From CALBPI01 sp039033995 (GTDB lineage Bacteria; Pseudomonadota; Gammaproteobacteria; Steroidobacterales; Woeseiaceae): a stretch of 64,000 nt of DNA. Shown in pieces: positions 17,303-25,863 of this stretch. Position numbers and translations under genes: made by a program. Below the pieces are notes generated by a model that worked only from the letters and a program-made list of their open reading frames with translations, did no database searches and was not told the origin of the DNA. How positions within the stretch are numbered: position 1 is the stretch's first letter; every line of letters begins with the position of its first letter. Location: positions 12,755-76,754 of the forward strand of contig JBCCBP010000013.1 in NCBI GenBank assembly GCA_039033995.1, in the 5' to 3' direction.

Positions 17303-18199
17303 TCAAGCGGCGCGTTTTGGCGCGGCTTTCGGTTTTTCCGCGAGCGCGAGTGCGTTGCCGGCGACTGCGATGATGAGCCCGATAAATGCGAGCAGCGACC
17401 ATTCATAGCCCTCGAACAACGTCGAGATGATTAATGCGACCACCGGCAGCATGACACTGCTGTAAGCAGCTTTGGTACCGCCGATACGCTCGAGCAGCGT
17501 CAGATACAGTCCAAACGCGACGGCGGTGCCGGGAATCGCCAGAAACAGGAGGGAGGCGACGTAGCTGAACGACCAGTCCATGGTGAACTGCTCGTCATTG
17601 AATAACGCCAATGCGAGCGAGCAGGCAGTACCGAATGCCATACCGAGCGCATTGACCGCGACAACCGGCAACTTGTCTCGCGTATTGCGAATCGCAGCCA
17701 TATTGCCGAAAGATGCCATCAGCGCACCGCACAAGACGAGCCCAATGCCTTTCAGTGTGTCATCCGACAGCGATAGTGACTGGATTTCCGGCCAGAACAT
17801 CAGACCGATCCCGCCGATCGCAGCGCACCCCGCAACTAGCCCCGTCGCGCTGATCGGTGTGCGAAAAAACACACGCTCGTTGATGGCGTTCAGAAACACA
17901 AGAGACGTAAACAGCACCGCCACGAGCCCGCTGGTGACATACGCCGTGCCGTGATAGACGAAGTAATAGTTAGCCGAGAACATGAAGAATCCCTGCGTGG
18001 CGACCATCGGCCAATAGCGGCGTGGGACGCGCAGGCGTCTCTGTTGCCAGACGGCAAAGATGACCAGTGCAATCGCCGCGAGCGCAAACCGATATACCAG
18101 GGAGACCTGCGGTGGGACGATGCCAAGCTGAAACTTGATCATGATCCAGGTCGAGCCCCAGATGAGCACCGTGGCGGCGTAGATCAACAGTGTGGACAT
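17303..18199 (-). CDS. EamA/DMT-family transporter
   Basis: A 298-aa inner-membrane protein of ten hydrophobic segments in two EamA halves (LIYAATVLIWGSTWIMIKF; VLCGALMASFGNMAAI). It belongs to the drug/metabolite transporter superfamily and its substrate is unknown. The C-terminal end is basic (EKPKAAPKRAA), consistent with a cytoplasmic tail. It is not a close copy of the EamA protein at 11343-12278. It lies 16 nt downstream of the beta-propeller gene on the same strand, so the two may be co-transcribed. Confidence 0.87.
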   Translation of the reverse strand: MSTLLIYAATVLIWGSTWIMIKFQLGIVPPQVSLVYRFALAAIALVIFAVWQQRRLRVPRRYWPMVATQGFFMFSANYYFVYHGTAYVTSGLVAVLFTSLVFLNAINERVFFRTPISATGLVAGCAAIGGIGLMFWPEIQSLSLSDDTLKGIGLVLCGALMASFGNMAAIRNTRDKLPVVAVNALGMAFGTACSLALALFNDEQFTMDWSFSYVASLLFLAIPGTAVAFGLYLTLLERIGGTKAAYSSVMLPVVALIISTLFEGYEWSLLAFIGLIIAVAGNALALAEKPKAAPKRAA

Positions 18200-18215
18200 C
18201 GGTAATCGGGTGCGA

Positions 18216-19289
18216 TTACAGCGTCAGGCGATAAATAGAGAACGGGGCCGGATCACCTTGCAGCGGCGGCTTCAATACCAACGGCACAGCCGCGTCGGCA
18301 ATGTATAAATCGCCATTGCTGTCCAGTGCTAACGCGGATGGCCAGCGCAGTTGATCGGTTTGCACGAGGGTCGACAAGCGACGTCGGCCATCCAGCTCCA
18401 GGATCGCCGTATGTTCGATGTCGGTCAGGTAGATGCGTCCGCCGGGCGCGGCCACGATAGCGTCCGTCAGCGGTTTGTCGCCGTAGCGCTCCGGCCGGAT
18501 CGAGCCTGACGCAGCTTCATCGAGCGAGATGCGGAAGACCCCGTCGTGTGACATGGCAGCCAGATATAACCACTGGCCATCCGGGCTAACGCTGAGCGCG
18601 TCGACGCCGGGCATCAACGACAACAGGCCACCCAAAAACGTCAGGTCACCATCTGGGTTGTGGATTTGCCACTGTTGCGACGACAGGGCGGGATGATCGA
18701 CGAGCAGCCGCTGCGCGTTGCCGTTGACAAGATCCACGACCAACAAGGCTGGTGATTCCCGCCATAAGCTCGTGTCGGCGACGAACGCGAACTGACCGTC
18801 AACAGACACTGCTACGTCTTGCAGCAGGGAGCCCTTGGGTGCCAGGTCAGCGTTGAATGGCAGGTCGAACGCGATGCTGCCATCGGCGACATCAAAAGCC
18901 ATCAGCCGTGGCTGACCGAAGCCGAACCGTCCATGATCAACGACCCACAAACGGTCCTGGTTATCGATAGTGAGTCCGGCGACGGTGTCAAACAACTGCT
19001 GCTGCGATGACCGGTCCGGAAACGGCGTCGCCAGGCCATCGCTCAGGCGCAGTACCTGATTGTCATTGGTCTGGGCTGCCGGATGTATCGAGAAAAACAG
19101 GGTGTCATCGGCGCTGAACGCTAGATCGCCGATCGGTTGGTCATAGCGAAAAACACGTTCGATGGCATCGGCGTCGAGGCGTGCCGCTGTGTTGACGTCG
19201 CCATAGCGGTTGCCGCCGCCGAACTTGAGCCATACGCCCAATGCCAGCAGTGCAAAAAGTGTGAGAAATCCGAACAGTACGCGCGCCAT
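18216..19289 (-). CDS. Membrane-anchored SMP-30/NHL-like beta-propeller protein
   Basis: A 357-aa protein with one N-terminal hydrophobic helix (VLFGFLTLFALLALGVWL). The rest is a series of WD/NHL-like strands: DDTLFFSIHP, IDNQDRLWVVDHGRFG, VSVDGQFAFVADTS, VSPDGQWLYLAAMS, APGGRIYLTDIEH, LDSNGDLYIADAA. This matches the gluconolactonase/SMP-30/strictosidine-synthase-like six-bladed propellers, which are lactonases or sugar-binding proteins with a central metal. I cannot assign a substrate. It probably acts in the periplasm attached to the inner membrane. It sits between the TetR gene upstream and the EamA gene downstream. Confidence 0.7.
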   Translation of the reverse strand: MARVLFGFLTLFALLALGVWLKFGGGNRYGDVNTAARLDADAIERVFRYDQPIGDLAFSADDTLFFSIHPAAQTNDNQVLRLSDGLATPFPDRSSQQQLFDTVAGLTIDNQDRLWVVDHGRFGFGQPRLMAFDVADGSIAFDLPFNADLAPKGSLLQDVAVSVDGQFAFVADTSLWRESPALLVVDLVNGNAQRLLVDHPALSSQQWQIHNPDGDLTFLGGLLSLMPGVDALSVSPDGQWLYLAAMSHDGVFRISLDEAASGSIRPERYGDKPLTDAIVAAPGGRIYLTDIEHTAILELDGRRRLSTLVQTDQLRWPSALALDSNGDLYIADAAVPLVLKPPLQGDPAPFSIYRLTL

Positions 19290-19298
19290 GCGCGTATT

Positions 19299-19943
19299 CT
19301 AAGCCGCTTCGGTCGTGTCATACAGCCTTAATATCTTGTCGACGGCGCCGGTGACCTTGTCATTGCGTTCCTGCGCCGTCATCGGCACCGCGGTGTGCAT
19401 CAGTCGCCGCTTCATATAGTGGCCTTCGATCAGCAGTAAGAAGTCGCTGGCGGCCTCCTGCGGATCGGCGACCGCCGATTGCCCCGCCGCTGTGTTGGCG
19501 GCGATAAAGGTGGCGATCGCATCGATCGTGGCTTTGGGCCCGGTTTCATAAAATGTGTTGGCCAATTTTGGAAACGTCGCGGTTTCGGCGATCAGCTGTT
19601 GATGCATCCGGATCACATCATCATCGCCGAGCAATCCCAGAAAACGATGCCCGATTTCCGTCAATGCCGCATCCAGAGGCATGGCAGGATCGAAGTCAGC
19701 GACGTCGAGCCCGTAAGCGCGCACCTTGGACAGAATGCACTGCCGGAACAGCTCGTCTTTATTAGAAAAGTGCGAATAGACCGTTTGCTTGGAGACATTG
19801 GCCGCCGCAGCGATGGCATCCATCGACGTGCGTCCGTAGCCCTCTGATAAAAAATGGCAGGCTGCCGCATCGAGAATTGCCTCACGCTTAGCCCCGCTTT
19901 TGGGTCGTCCCACCCGGTTCGTTGTTGTGCTTGTATTTATCAA
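19299..19943 (-). CDS. TetR/AcrR-family repressor, probable regulator of the RND operon
   Basis: A protein of about 214 aa. The N-terminal HTH (REAILDAAACHFLSEGYG, TSMDAIAAAANVSKQTVYSHF) is a clear TetR DNA-binding domain. The helical C-terminal half resembles the AefR-like TetR_C subgroup. It is transcribed away from the adaptor-pump-outer-membrane operon, the usual arrangement for a local repressor of drug efflux. The start is uncertain: TTG at 19943 gives 214 aa, while GTG at 19910 (GRPKSGAKREAIL) gives a more typical N-terminus. A palindrome at 19943-19954 sits at the longer start and would suit autorepression. Confidence 0.9.
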   Translation of the reverse strand: MINTSTTTNRVGRPKSGAKREAILDAAACHFLSEGYGRTSMDAIAAAANVSKQTVYSHFSNKDELFRQCILSKVRAYGLDVADFDPAMPLDAALTEIGHRFLGLLGDDDVIRMHQQLIAETATFPKLANTFYETGPKATIDAIATFIAANTAAGQSAVADPQEAASDFLLLIEGHYMKRRLMHTAVPMTAQERNDKVTGAVDKILRLYDTTEAA

Positions 19944-19954
19944 ACTGGACAGTT
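19943..19954. promoter_or_regulatory. Candidate TetR operator palindrome
   Basis: AACTGGACAGTT consists of perfect arms AACTG/CAGTT around GA, within the divergent TetR-RND intergenic region and overlapping the TTG start option of the repressor. Its length and symmetry fit a TetR dimer site; its identity is inferred. Confidence 0.4.
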
Positions 19955-19979
19955 CCGTTTTGTTTCTTTAATATCAAAC

Positions 19980-19995
19980 TATACCGTCTAGTATA
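19980..19995. promoter_or_regulatory. Second candidate palindrome in the RND promoter region
   Basis: TATAC (19980-19984) and GTATA (19991-19995) flank CGTCTA. The AT-rich arms may instead be overlapping -10 elements of the two divergent promoters. It lies 73 nt before the adaptor start. Confidence 0.25.
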
Positions 19996-20067
19996 TACGG
20001 ATCAAACCAGAGAATTCCAGTCGCTTCCGACGCAACGGAGCGTCTGCAAACCATCGAAGGAATGCCA

Positions 20068-21219
20068 ATGAAATTCGCCAGTCTTCCCCCCGCGACTGTG
20101 CTTTTGTTCTCGGTGTTGCTGGCCGCCTGTGGCGGAGAAAGCGACACACCTGCCGCCGATACGCGCGCTGCGTTGGCAGTCAATGCCATTACACTATCGG
20201 CCCAGACATCCTACGAAGCGGAACAGCGCTTTAGCGGCCAGGTTGAGGCGTCCAGGCAGTCTTCGCTTGGCTTCGAGCTCGGCGGTGAACTGGCCGTCGT
20301 GCTGGTCGACGAGGGCGAGTTTGTCGAGGCCGGCGCTGTGCTGGCCAGGCTCGACCAACGGCGTCTGCAAGCGGCGCGCTCAGAGGCTCAGGCAAGCCTG
20401 AACCAGGCGCGGGCGCAGGCGGCGCTGAGTCAGGCGACCTTTGAGCGCATCGCTGAGGCGCGCGAGTTCGATGGCGTATCTCAGCAGGAGCTTGACGAAG
20501 CAACCGAGCGTCAGCAGCGCACCGCTGCTGCTGCGGCAGCGGCCGAAGCGCGACTCGCCAGGCTCAATGTGGACGTGGCTAAATCCGAGCTCCGAGCCCC
20601 CTACGATGCCGCTGTCGTGCGTCGCTATATCGACGAAGGACAAGTGGTAGCGGCCGGTCAGCCGGTCATCGACGTGCAGGAGTCGGCGGCCCTCCGAGTG
20701 CGGTTGTCGGTGACTGGAGAATCACTGACCGCGCTGACGCCGGGCGCCGAAACAACCTTGGACATCAATGGGGAGGCGGTTGCCGCCACGGTGGTCGCAG
20801 CGATTCCACGCAGAAACACGCGCACTCGTGCTGTGGAAGTTATCTTTGACATCGATGCTGGCGCGGCGGCGCGCGTTGGTGATATCGCGGAGCTTCGCAG
20901 CACGCGCGACATTGACGCGGCCGGTTACTGGTTGCCGCTCGATGCGCTCAGTGAAGGCGCGCGGGGCGTCTGGCAGGTGTTGGCCATCATGCCGCTCGAC
21001 GAGCGCGACAACGCGCTGGCACAGCAGACCGGTGCCACGCATCGTCTGGAAAACCGACCGATCGAGCTTTTGTATGAGGAAGCGGATCGCGTCTATGCCC
21101 GCGGTGCCCTGCGCGACGGCGACCAGATTGTGGCGAACGGCATTTTGCGCGTCGTCAATGGTCAGGGTGTTCGTGTTGCCGACGACAACGCGCCCGTCGA
21201 TTTTGCGGAGGCGCGCTAA
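20068..21219 (+). CDS. RND efflux periplasmic adaptor (membrane fusion lipoprotein)
   Basis: An HlyD/AcrA-like lipoprotein of about 383 aa. The lipobox is VLLAAC, followed by a Gly-rich linker. A first beta/lipoyl half (SGQVEASRQSSLGFELGGELAVVLVDEGEFVEAGAVLARL) precedes a coiled-coil hairpin rich in Ala, Glu and Gln (about residues 95-165). The second lipoyl half (LRAPYDAAVVRRYIDEGQVVAAGQPV), the beta-barrel and the membrane-proximal domain follow. It bridges the inner-membrane pump and the outer-membrane factor. GAAGGA ends 6 nt before ATG 20068, so that start is preferred to 20062. The pump gene follows after two bases. Confidence 0.93.
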   Translation: MKFASLPPATVLLFSVLLAACGGESDTPAADTRAALAVNAITLSAQTSYEAEQRFSGQVEASRQSSLGFELGGELAVVLVDEGEFVEAGAVLARLDQRRLQAARSEAQASLNQARAQAALSQATFERIAEAREFDGVSQQELDEATERQQRTAAAAAAAEARLARLNVDVAKSELRAPYDAAVVRRYIDEGQVVAAGQPVIDVQESAALRVRLSVTGESLTALTPGAETTLDINGEAVAATVVAAIPRRNTRTRAVEVIFDIDAGAAARVGDIAELRSTRDIDAAGYWLPLDALSEGARGVWQVLAIMPLDERDNALAQQTGATHRLENRPIELLYEEADRVYARGALRDGDQIVANGILRVVNGQGVRVADDNAPVDFAEAR

Positions 21220-21221
21220 CG

Positions 21222-24200
21222 ATGAGCCGCACGGAACACACCAGTGGCATCTCGGCGCTGGCCGAGCGGATGTACGCCAACAAATACCTGTTGTGGCTCT
21301 CCGTTACGATCATTTTGTTGGCGGGTTATTCATCGCTGTCCAATCTGCCGCGTATCGAAGATCCACGTATCACCAACCGTTACCCGGTCATCATTACGCG
21401 CCTGCCCGGTGCCTCCGCAGAGCGTATCGAAGCGCTAGTCACCGATCCGCTCGAAGTCGCATTGGAGGAGCTGTCGGAAATCAAAAAGATCGAGTCGACG
21501 TCGCGGGCTGGTATTTCAAGCCTGTCCATCGAGCTGCAGGATTCGGTCGGACCCGGTCAAAACGAACAGGTGTTCAGCAAAATCCGCGACAAAATCGGTG
21601 ATGTCACACCATTGCTGCCAGAAGGCACGTTTGAGCCGATTCTGGATGACAAGGTGGCAGCGGTCGCTTTTAGCTTGTTGGTGGCCATTCGTTGGACTGA
21701 AGGCAGCGAACCACCGCTGGGACTGATGTATCGCTTGTCCGAGCAGCTCGCTGACGAATTGCGCGGTGTCTCCGGTACCGACATCGTCCGTTATTACGGT
21801 GAGCCCGCCGAGGAGATTACGGTCGACGTTGACCCTGAAATGCTCAGCCAGATGGGTTTGTCAGCCGCCGATGTCGCCAGGCTCATTGCTGCCGGTGACC
21901 CGAAATTGCCCGCCGGCGCTCTGCGCAGCGACAACCGCAATTTGCTGCTGGAAGTCGAAGGCGAACTCGATTCGGCTGCTTCAGTTGCAGCGACGCCGTT
22001 GGTGGCCAATGTCGCGGGCGGTGCCGTGCGGCTCGGCGACATTGCTGATGTACGTCGCGCCTGGCAGGAGCCGACCCGCGAAATCGCCTACGCTAATGGC
22101 GTACGCAGCATCATGCTGGGCGTGCGCACCGATACCAACATTCGACTGGATCAGTGGGCGATCACGGCACGTCAAGTCGTATCGGATTACAACGAAACGC
22201 TGGGTCGCGGCGTCGAGGCCAGCGTGATCTTTGACCAGAGTCTGTACACGGAGCAGCGCCTCGCCAGTCTCGGCGGTAACCTGTTCGCCGGCGCGCTGGT
22301 CGTGATGCTCGTCGTGTTTATCGGTATGGGCTGGCGTGCGGCACTGATTGTCGGTTCGGCATTGCCGTTGTCGGCGTCGATTGCTGTGTTTGGTCTTGGA
22401 CCCGGCGGACAGCAGATTCACCAGATGAGCATCTTCGGCATGATCGTCGCGATCGGGCTGTTGATCGATGCCGCCATCGTTATGACGGACGAGGTCAAGA
22501 AGCATCTTGACCAGGGTCGACCGCGTATCGATGCCTTGCGCTTCTCCATTGGTCATTTGTTTGTGCCGCTGTTGGCCTCAACGCTCACGACTGTGCTCGG
22601 CTTCATGCCGGTGTTCCTGTTACCCGGCGCAATGGGTGATTTCGTCGGCCCGATTGCGATTTCGGTAGTCCTGGCTTTAAGCGCCTCGTTTTTTCTGGCA
22701 ATGACGATCATCCCCGCGCTCGCCGCACTGTTTATTCCGCGACGAGAATCAGCGGCACCTCGCCAGTGGTGGGTGGAAGGCGTCAAGAGTCGGCGACTCG
22801 CGGATCGATATAGGGCGTTGGTCGCAGCCGCTGTTCGACGACCGGTCCTGACCGTCGTAGCCAGTCTGGTGCTGCCCGTCGCAGGTTTCGTCCTGGCCGG
22901 CACCCTGGGACAGCAGTTTTTCCCAGCAGCCGACCGCGATCAGTTTGAGATACAGGTATGGATGCCGCGTGGTACGTCGATCCGGTCGACCGATGCCCTG
23001 ACGCGTAAAATCGAGGCGCGTCTGACCGAGGAGGCAGGAATAACCGACGTCCACTGGTTGATCGGCCACAGCTTCCCGACCGTGTACTACAACCGGATCA
23101 TGCGTGTGCGCGGCGATGATAGTTACGCACAAGCTGTCGTATTTACCGATACTGTGCAGCGCGCGAACGTGCTGACGGAGGTGCTCGGGCACGAGTTGTC
23201 CGATGCCTTTCCGGAGGCACGAATTGTCGTCGCGCCTTACTCCCAGGGTCCGCCGCTTGAGGCGCCTGTGGCCTTCCGTCTGGAAGGTCCGGACTTGACC
23301 GAATTGATCCGACTCGGTGATGAGGTGCGGGCGGTCATGCATACCATTCCTGAGATTACGCAGACGAAAGCAACGATCGAGTCTGGGCAGCCGAAACTGT
23401 CGTTTGTACCGGATCCGGTCGCCGTGCGTCAGGCAGGTCTGACCTTGTCGACGGTGGCCGGCCAACTGCAGGCGGGCCTCGAAGGTCAGCTTGGCGGCTC
23501 CGTACGCGAAGATCGCGAGTCGTTGCCCGTGCGCATTCGCTTTCCGTCCGGTAGCCGGGACGAACTGTCACGCATTGCGGCGATGAATCTGGTCAGTGAT
23601 GCGGGCGCCATCAGCGCATTGAATCTGGGCGAATTGCGTATCGTGCCAGAGTCTTCGAGCATCTCGAGATTCGATAGCACGCGCGCCAACAAGTTGCTTG
23701 CCTACCTGCGTCCCGATGCTTTGGCTGTCGACGTGTCGTCAGCCGTACTGGCGGGACTGGATCGCGCCGGGTTTGAGCTGCCGCCTGGATACAGTTTGCG
23801 GGCTGAAGGTGACAGCGATGCGCAGGCCGATGCGATTGGCAATCTGCTCACCTATCTGCCGATATTGATGATGCTGATGCTGGCGACAATCATCCTCTCG
23901 TTTAGGAGTTTGCGACTCGCCACTGTGATTGCCGTCGTTGCGATTCTGTCCGTCGGACTGGGCTTGCTGGGCCTGTGGCTTGGCGGCTACCCGCGTGGGT
24001 TCAACGCAATCATCGGGATCGCCGGTCTGATTGGTGTTGCGATCAACGGCACGATTGTCGTGATCGCAGCCATCCGTGCCGACGCCGGTGCCTGCACCGG
24101 TGACTGCGATGGCATCGTCGAGCAGACGGTAGGGGCAACCCGCCATATCGTATCGACGGTGTTTACGACGATCGGTGGGTTCGTGCCACTGATCTTTTTC

Positions 24201-24362
24201 AGCGACGGCGATTTCTGGCCGCCTTTGGCATTGGTCATCGCCGGTGGTGTCGGTTTCTCCATTACACTGTCGCTGTTTTTCACGCCAGCCGTGTATCGGT
24301 TGTTGTGTCAGTTGGGCGAAAAGACCGGTCGCAGTCTTGCGCCGGTGGCGGTGGCGTCATGA
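21222..24362 (+). CDS. RND efflux pump (inner-membrane permease)
   Basis: A 1046-aa AcrB/MdtB-like protein with twelve membrane helices and two large periplasmic loops. Conserved parts are PRIEDPRITNRYPVIITRLPGAS near the N-terminus, GMIVAIGLLIDAAIVMTDEV in TM4, and the matching C-terminal half. TM4 has only one Asp (LIDAA) where AcrB has two. The TM10 segment GVAINGTIVVIAA lacks the AcrB relay Lys. The proton relay is therefore atypical, closer to other RND branches. It exports amphiphilic compounds with the adaptor upstream and the outer-membrane factor downstream, whose start overlaps the stop (ATGA). Confidence 0.93.
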   Translation: MSRTEHTSGISALAERMYANKYLLWLSVTIILLAGYSSLSNLPRIEDPRITNRYPVIITRLPGASAERIEALVTDPLEVALEELSEIKKIESTSRAGISSLSIELQDSVGPGQNEQVFSKIRDKIGDVTPLLPEGTFEPILDDKVAAVAFSLLVAIRWTEGSEPPLGLMYRLSEQLADELRGVSGTDIVRYYGEPAEEITVDVDPEMLSQMGLSAADVARLIAAGDPKLPAGALRSDNRNLLLEVEGELDSAASVAATPLVANVAGGAVRLGDIADVRRAWQEPTREIAYANGVRSIMLGVRTDTNIRLDQWAITARQVVSDYNETLGRGVEASVIFDQSLYTEQRLASLGGNLFAGALVVMLVVFIGMGWRAALIVGSALPLSASIAVFGLGPGGQQIHQMSIFGMIVAIGLLIDAAIVMTDEVKKHLDQGRPRIDALRFSIGHLFVPLLASTLTTVLGFMPVFLLPGAMGDFVGPIAISVVLALSASFFLAMTIIPALAALFIPRRESAAPRQWWVEGVKSRRLADRYRALVAAAVRRPVLTVVASLVLPVAGFVLAGTLGQQFFPAADRDQFEIQVWMPRGTSIRSTDALTRKIEARLTEEAGITDVHWLIGHSFPTVYYNRIMRVRGDDSYAQAVVFTDTVQRANVLTEVLGHELSDAFPEARIVVAPYSQGPPLEAPVAFRLEGPDLTELIRLGDEVRAVMHTIPEITQTKATIESGQPKLSFVPDPVAVRQAGLTLSTVAGQLQAGLEGQLGGSVREDRESLPVRIRFPSGSRDELSRIAAMNLVSDAGAISALNLGELRIVPESSSISRFDSTRANKLLAYLRPDALAVDVSSAVLAGLDRAGFELPPGYSLRAEGDSDAQADAIGNLLTYLPILMMLMLATIILSFRSLRLATVIAVVAILSVGLGLLGLWLGGYPRGFNAIIGIAGLIGVAINGTIVVIAAIRADAGACTGDCDGIVEQTVGATRHIVSTVFTTIGGFVPLIFFSDGDFWPPLALVIAGGVGFSITLSLFFTPAVYRLLCQLGEKTGRSLAPVAVAS

Positions 24363-25762
24363 GGAGAGTGTTTTGGATAGTCGTACCCACGCTCGCTCTG
24401 ATGGGTTGCGCGGTCGGGCCTGACTACATCGCACCAGATCTGCCGACGGAGCGCGCCATGCTTACCAGCGGGGCGACCGATGCCGTCGACGCTGCTTTCT
24501 GGCGAACCGAAGGTTATGACGACCTAGCGACGCTCGTCGAACGGGCGCTGGCCAACAACAAAGATGTCGACGCGGCCCTGGCACGCGTGCGCGAAGCCCA
24601 GGCGGGTCTTGTTGCCGCGCGTGGCACGCGCCTGCCAGCAATTGCGGCCGATGCGCGCTACACCGCTTTCGAGCAGAGCATTCGTTCACCGCAATCGGCG
24701 GGGCCGTTGATTGCCGCAGGTGTCATTCCGCGTGACGGGGAGTTTTACACCGCGAGCTTGCAAGCCAGTTGGGAGATCGATCTGTTTGGACTGCGCCGAC
24801 GGCAGATAGAGGCGAGCCAGGCGCGGTTGCTCGCGCAAACCGAACAAGCCCGTGCGGTCGCTTTGCAAGTCACGGCGCAAACGGTGATCGCTTACGCGGA
24901 CTGGCAAAGTTTCAGCACGCGCGCGGCGGTTGCCGATCGCAACGTCGCGTTGCAGCAGGAGACACTCGACATTATCTCCGGCAAGGTGCGCCTCGGCTTA
25001 TCACGCCGCCTGGATCAGGTGCGAGCAGAGAGTGCTCTTGCGCAACTTCAAGCGCAGGTCCCGCAACTACAAGCAGCCGCGGTTGCCGCGCGGCAACGAC
25101 TGGCAGTCTTGCTGGGCACCACCGCGGATACGCTCGAACTGACCTCGAGCGAATCTCTGCTGCGTGCACCGTCCAATATTGCAATTGGCACCCAGTCAGA
25201 ACTGTTGCGCCGTCGGCCGGACGTGGCGATTGCCGAGCGTCTGCTAGCCGCGGCAACCGCGGATCAGGGTGCGGCCGTCGCCGCGATGTTCCCGCAACTG
25301 ACGCTGACAGCGTCGGGTGGTTTCGAGGCGCCTGGCATCAGCGAGTTGTCATCAGGTGAGGCGCGAACGACGGGTATTGTGCCGTTCGTTCGCTGGCCCT
25401 TGTTCCAGGGGCGACGTTTGCGTGCCGCGCGTGATGCTGCCGATGCGCGGCAGCAGCAGGCGCTCGCCGAGTATGAACAGACAGTGCTGCAAGCGATTGC
25501 AGATACGGAGTCTGCGATCGCAGCGCAGCGCGCGGCCCATGACGCATTGGCGCGCGTGAACGCCGCCACGGATGCAGCACGAGAAGCGGAGCAACTGGCC
25601 AATAAGTTGTATCAGCAAGGCCTGGTTGACTATCTGACCCTACTCGATGCGCAACGCCAGTTGGCGCTGTTGGACGATGCACTGCTGGTGTCGAAGAATA
25701 CGGTCATGTTGAGCGCTGCGCGACTGTATTCGGCGCTAGGTGGTAGTTGGACGGCGCCTTAA
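24359..25762 (+). CDS. Outer-membrane efflux lipoprotein (NodT/OprM family)
   Basis: A TolC-like factor of about 467 aa completing the tripartite pump. The lipobox ALMGC is followed by AVGPDY, the N-terminal hallmark of NodT/OprM proteins. Repeated helical blocks follow (ALANNKDVDAALARVREAQAGL; LRRRPDVAIAERLLAAATADQGAAVAAMFPQLTLT) and the YQQGLVDYLTLLDAQRQL motif near the C-terminus. ATG at 24359 overlaps the pump stop codon, giving translational coupling; the upstream in-frame start at 24305 lies inside the pump gene and is not used. Confidence 0.94.
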   Translation: MRRVFWIVVPTLALMGCAVGPDYIAPDLPTERAMLTSGATDAVDAAFWRTEGYDDLATLVERALANNKDVDAALARVREAQAGLVAARGTRLPAIAADARYTAFEQSIRSPQSAGPLIAAGVIPRDGEFYTASLQASWEIDLFGLRRRQIEASQARLLAQTEQARAVALQVTAQTVIAYADWQSFSTRAAVADRNVALQQETLDIISGKVRLGLSRRLDQVRAESALAQLQAQVPQLQAAAVAARQRLAVLLGTTADTLELTSSESLLRAPSNIAIGTQSELLRRRPDVAIAERLLAAATADQGAAVAAMFPQLTLTASGGFEAPGISELSSGEARTTGIVPFVRWPLFQGRRLRAARDAADARQQQALAEYEQTVLQAIADTESAIAAQRAAHDALARVNAATDAAREAEQLANKLYQQGLVDYLTLLDAQRQLALLDDALLVSKNTVMLSAARLYSALGGSWTAP

Positions 25763-25863
25763 GAAACCACGCATTGGCGCATTGAAAAAAATCCATCTGC
25801 ATGCTGTAGTCGCGCCATCGACAGCGCCGATGCTGTCCAGGACACTCACTTTGCGAGAAAGCG

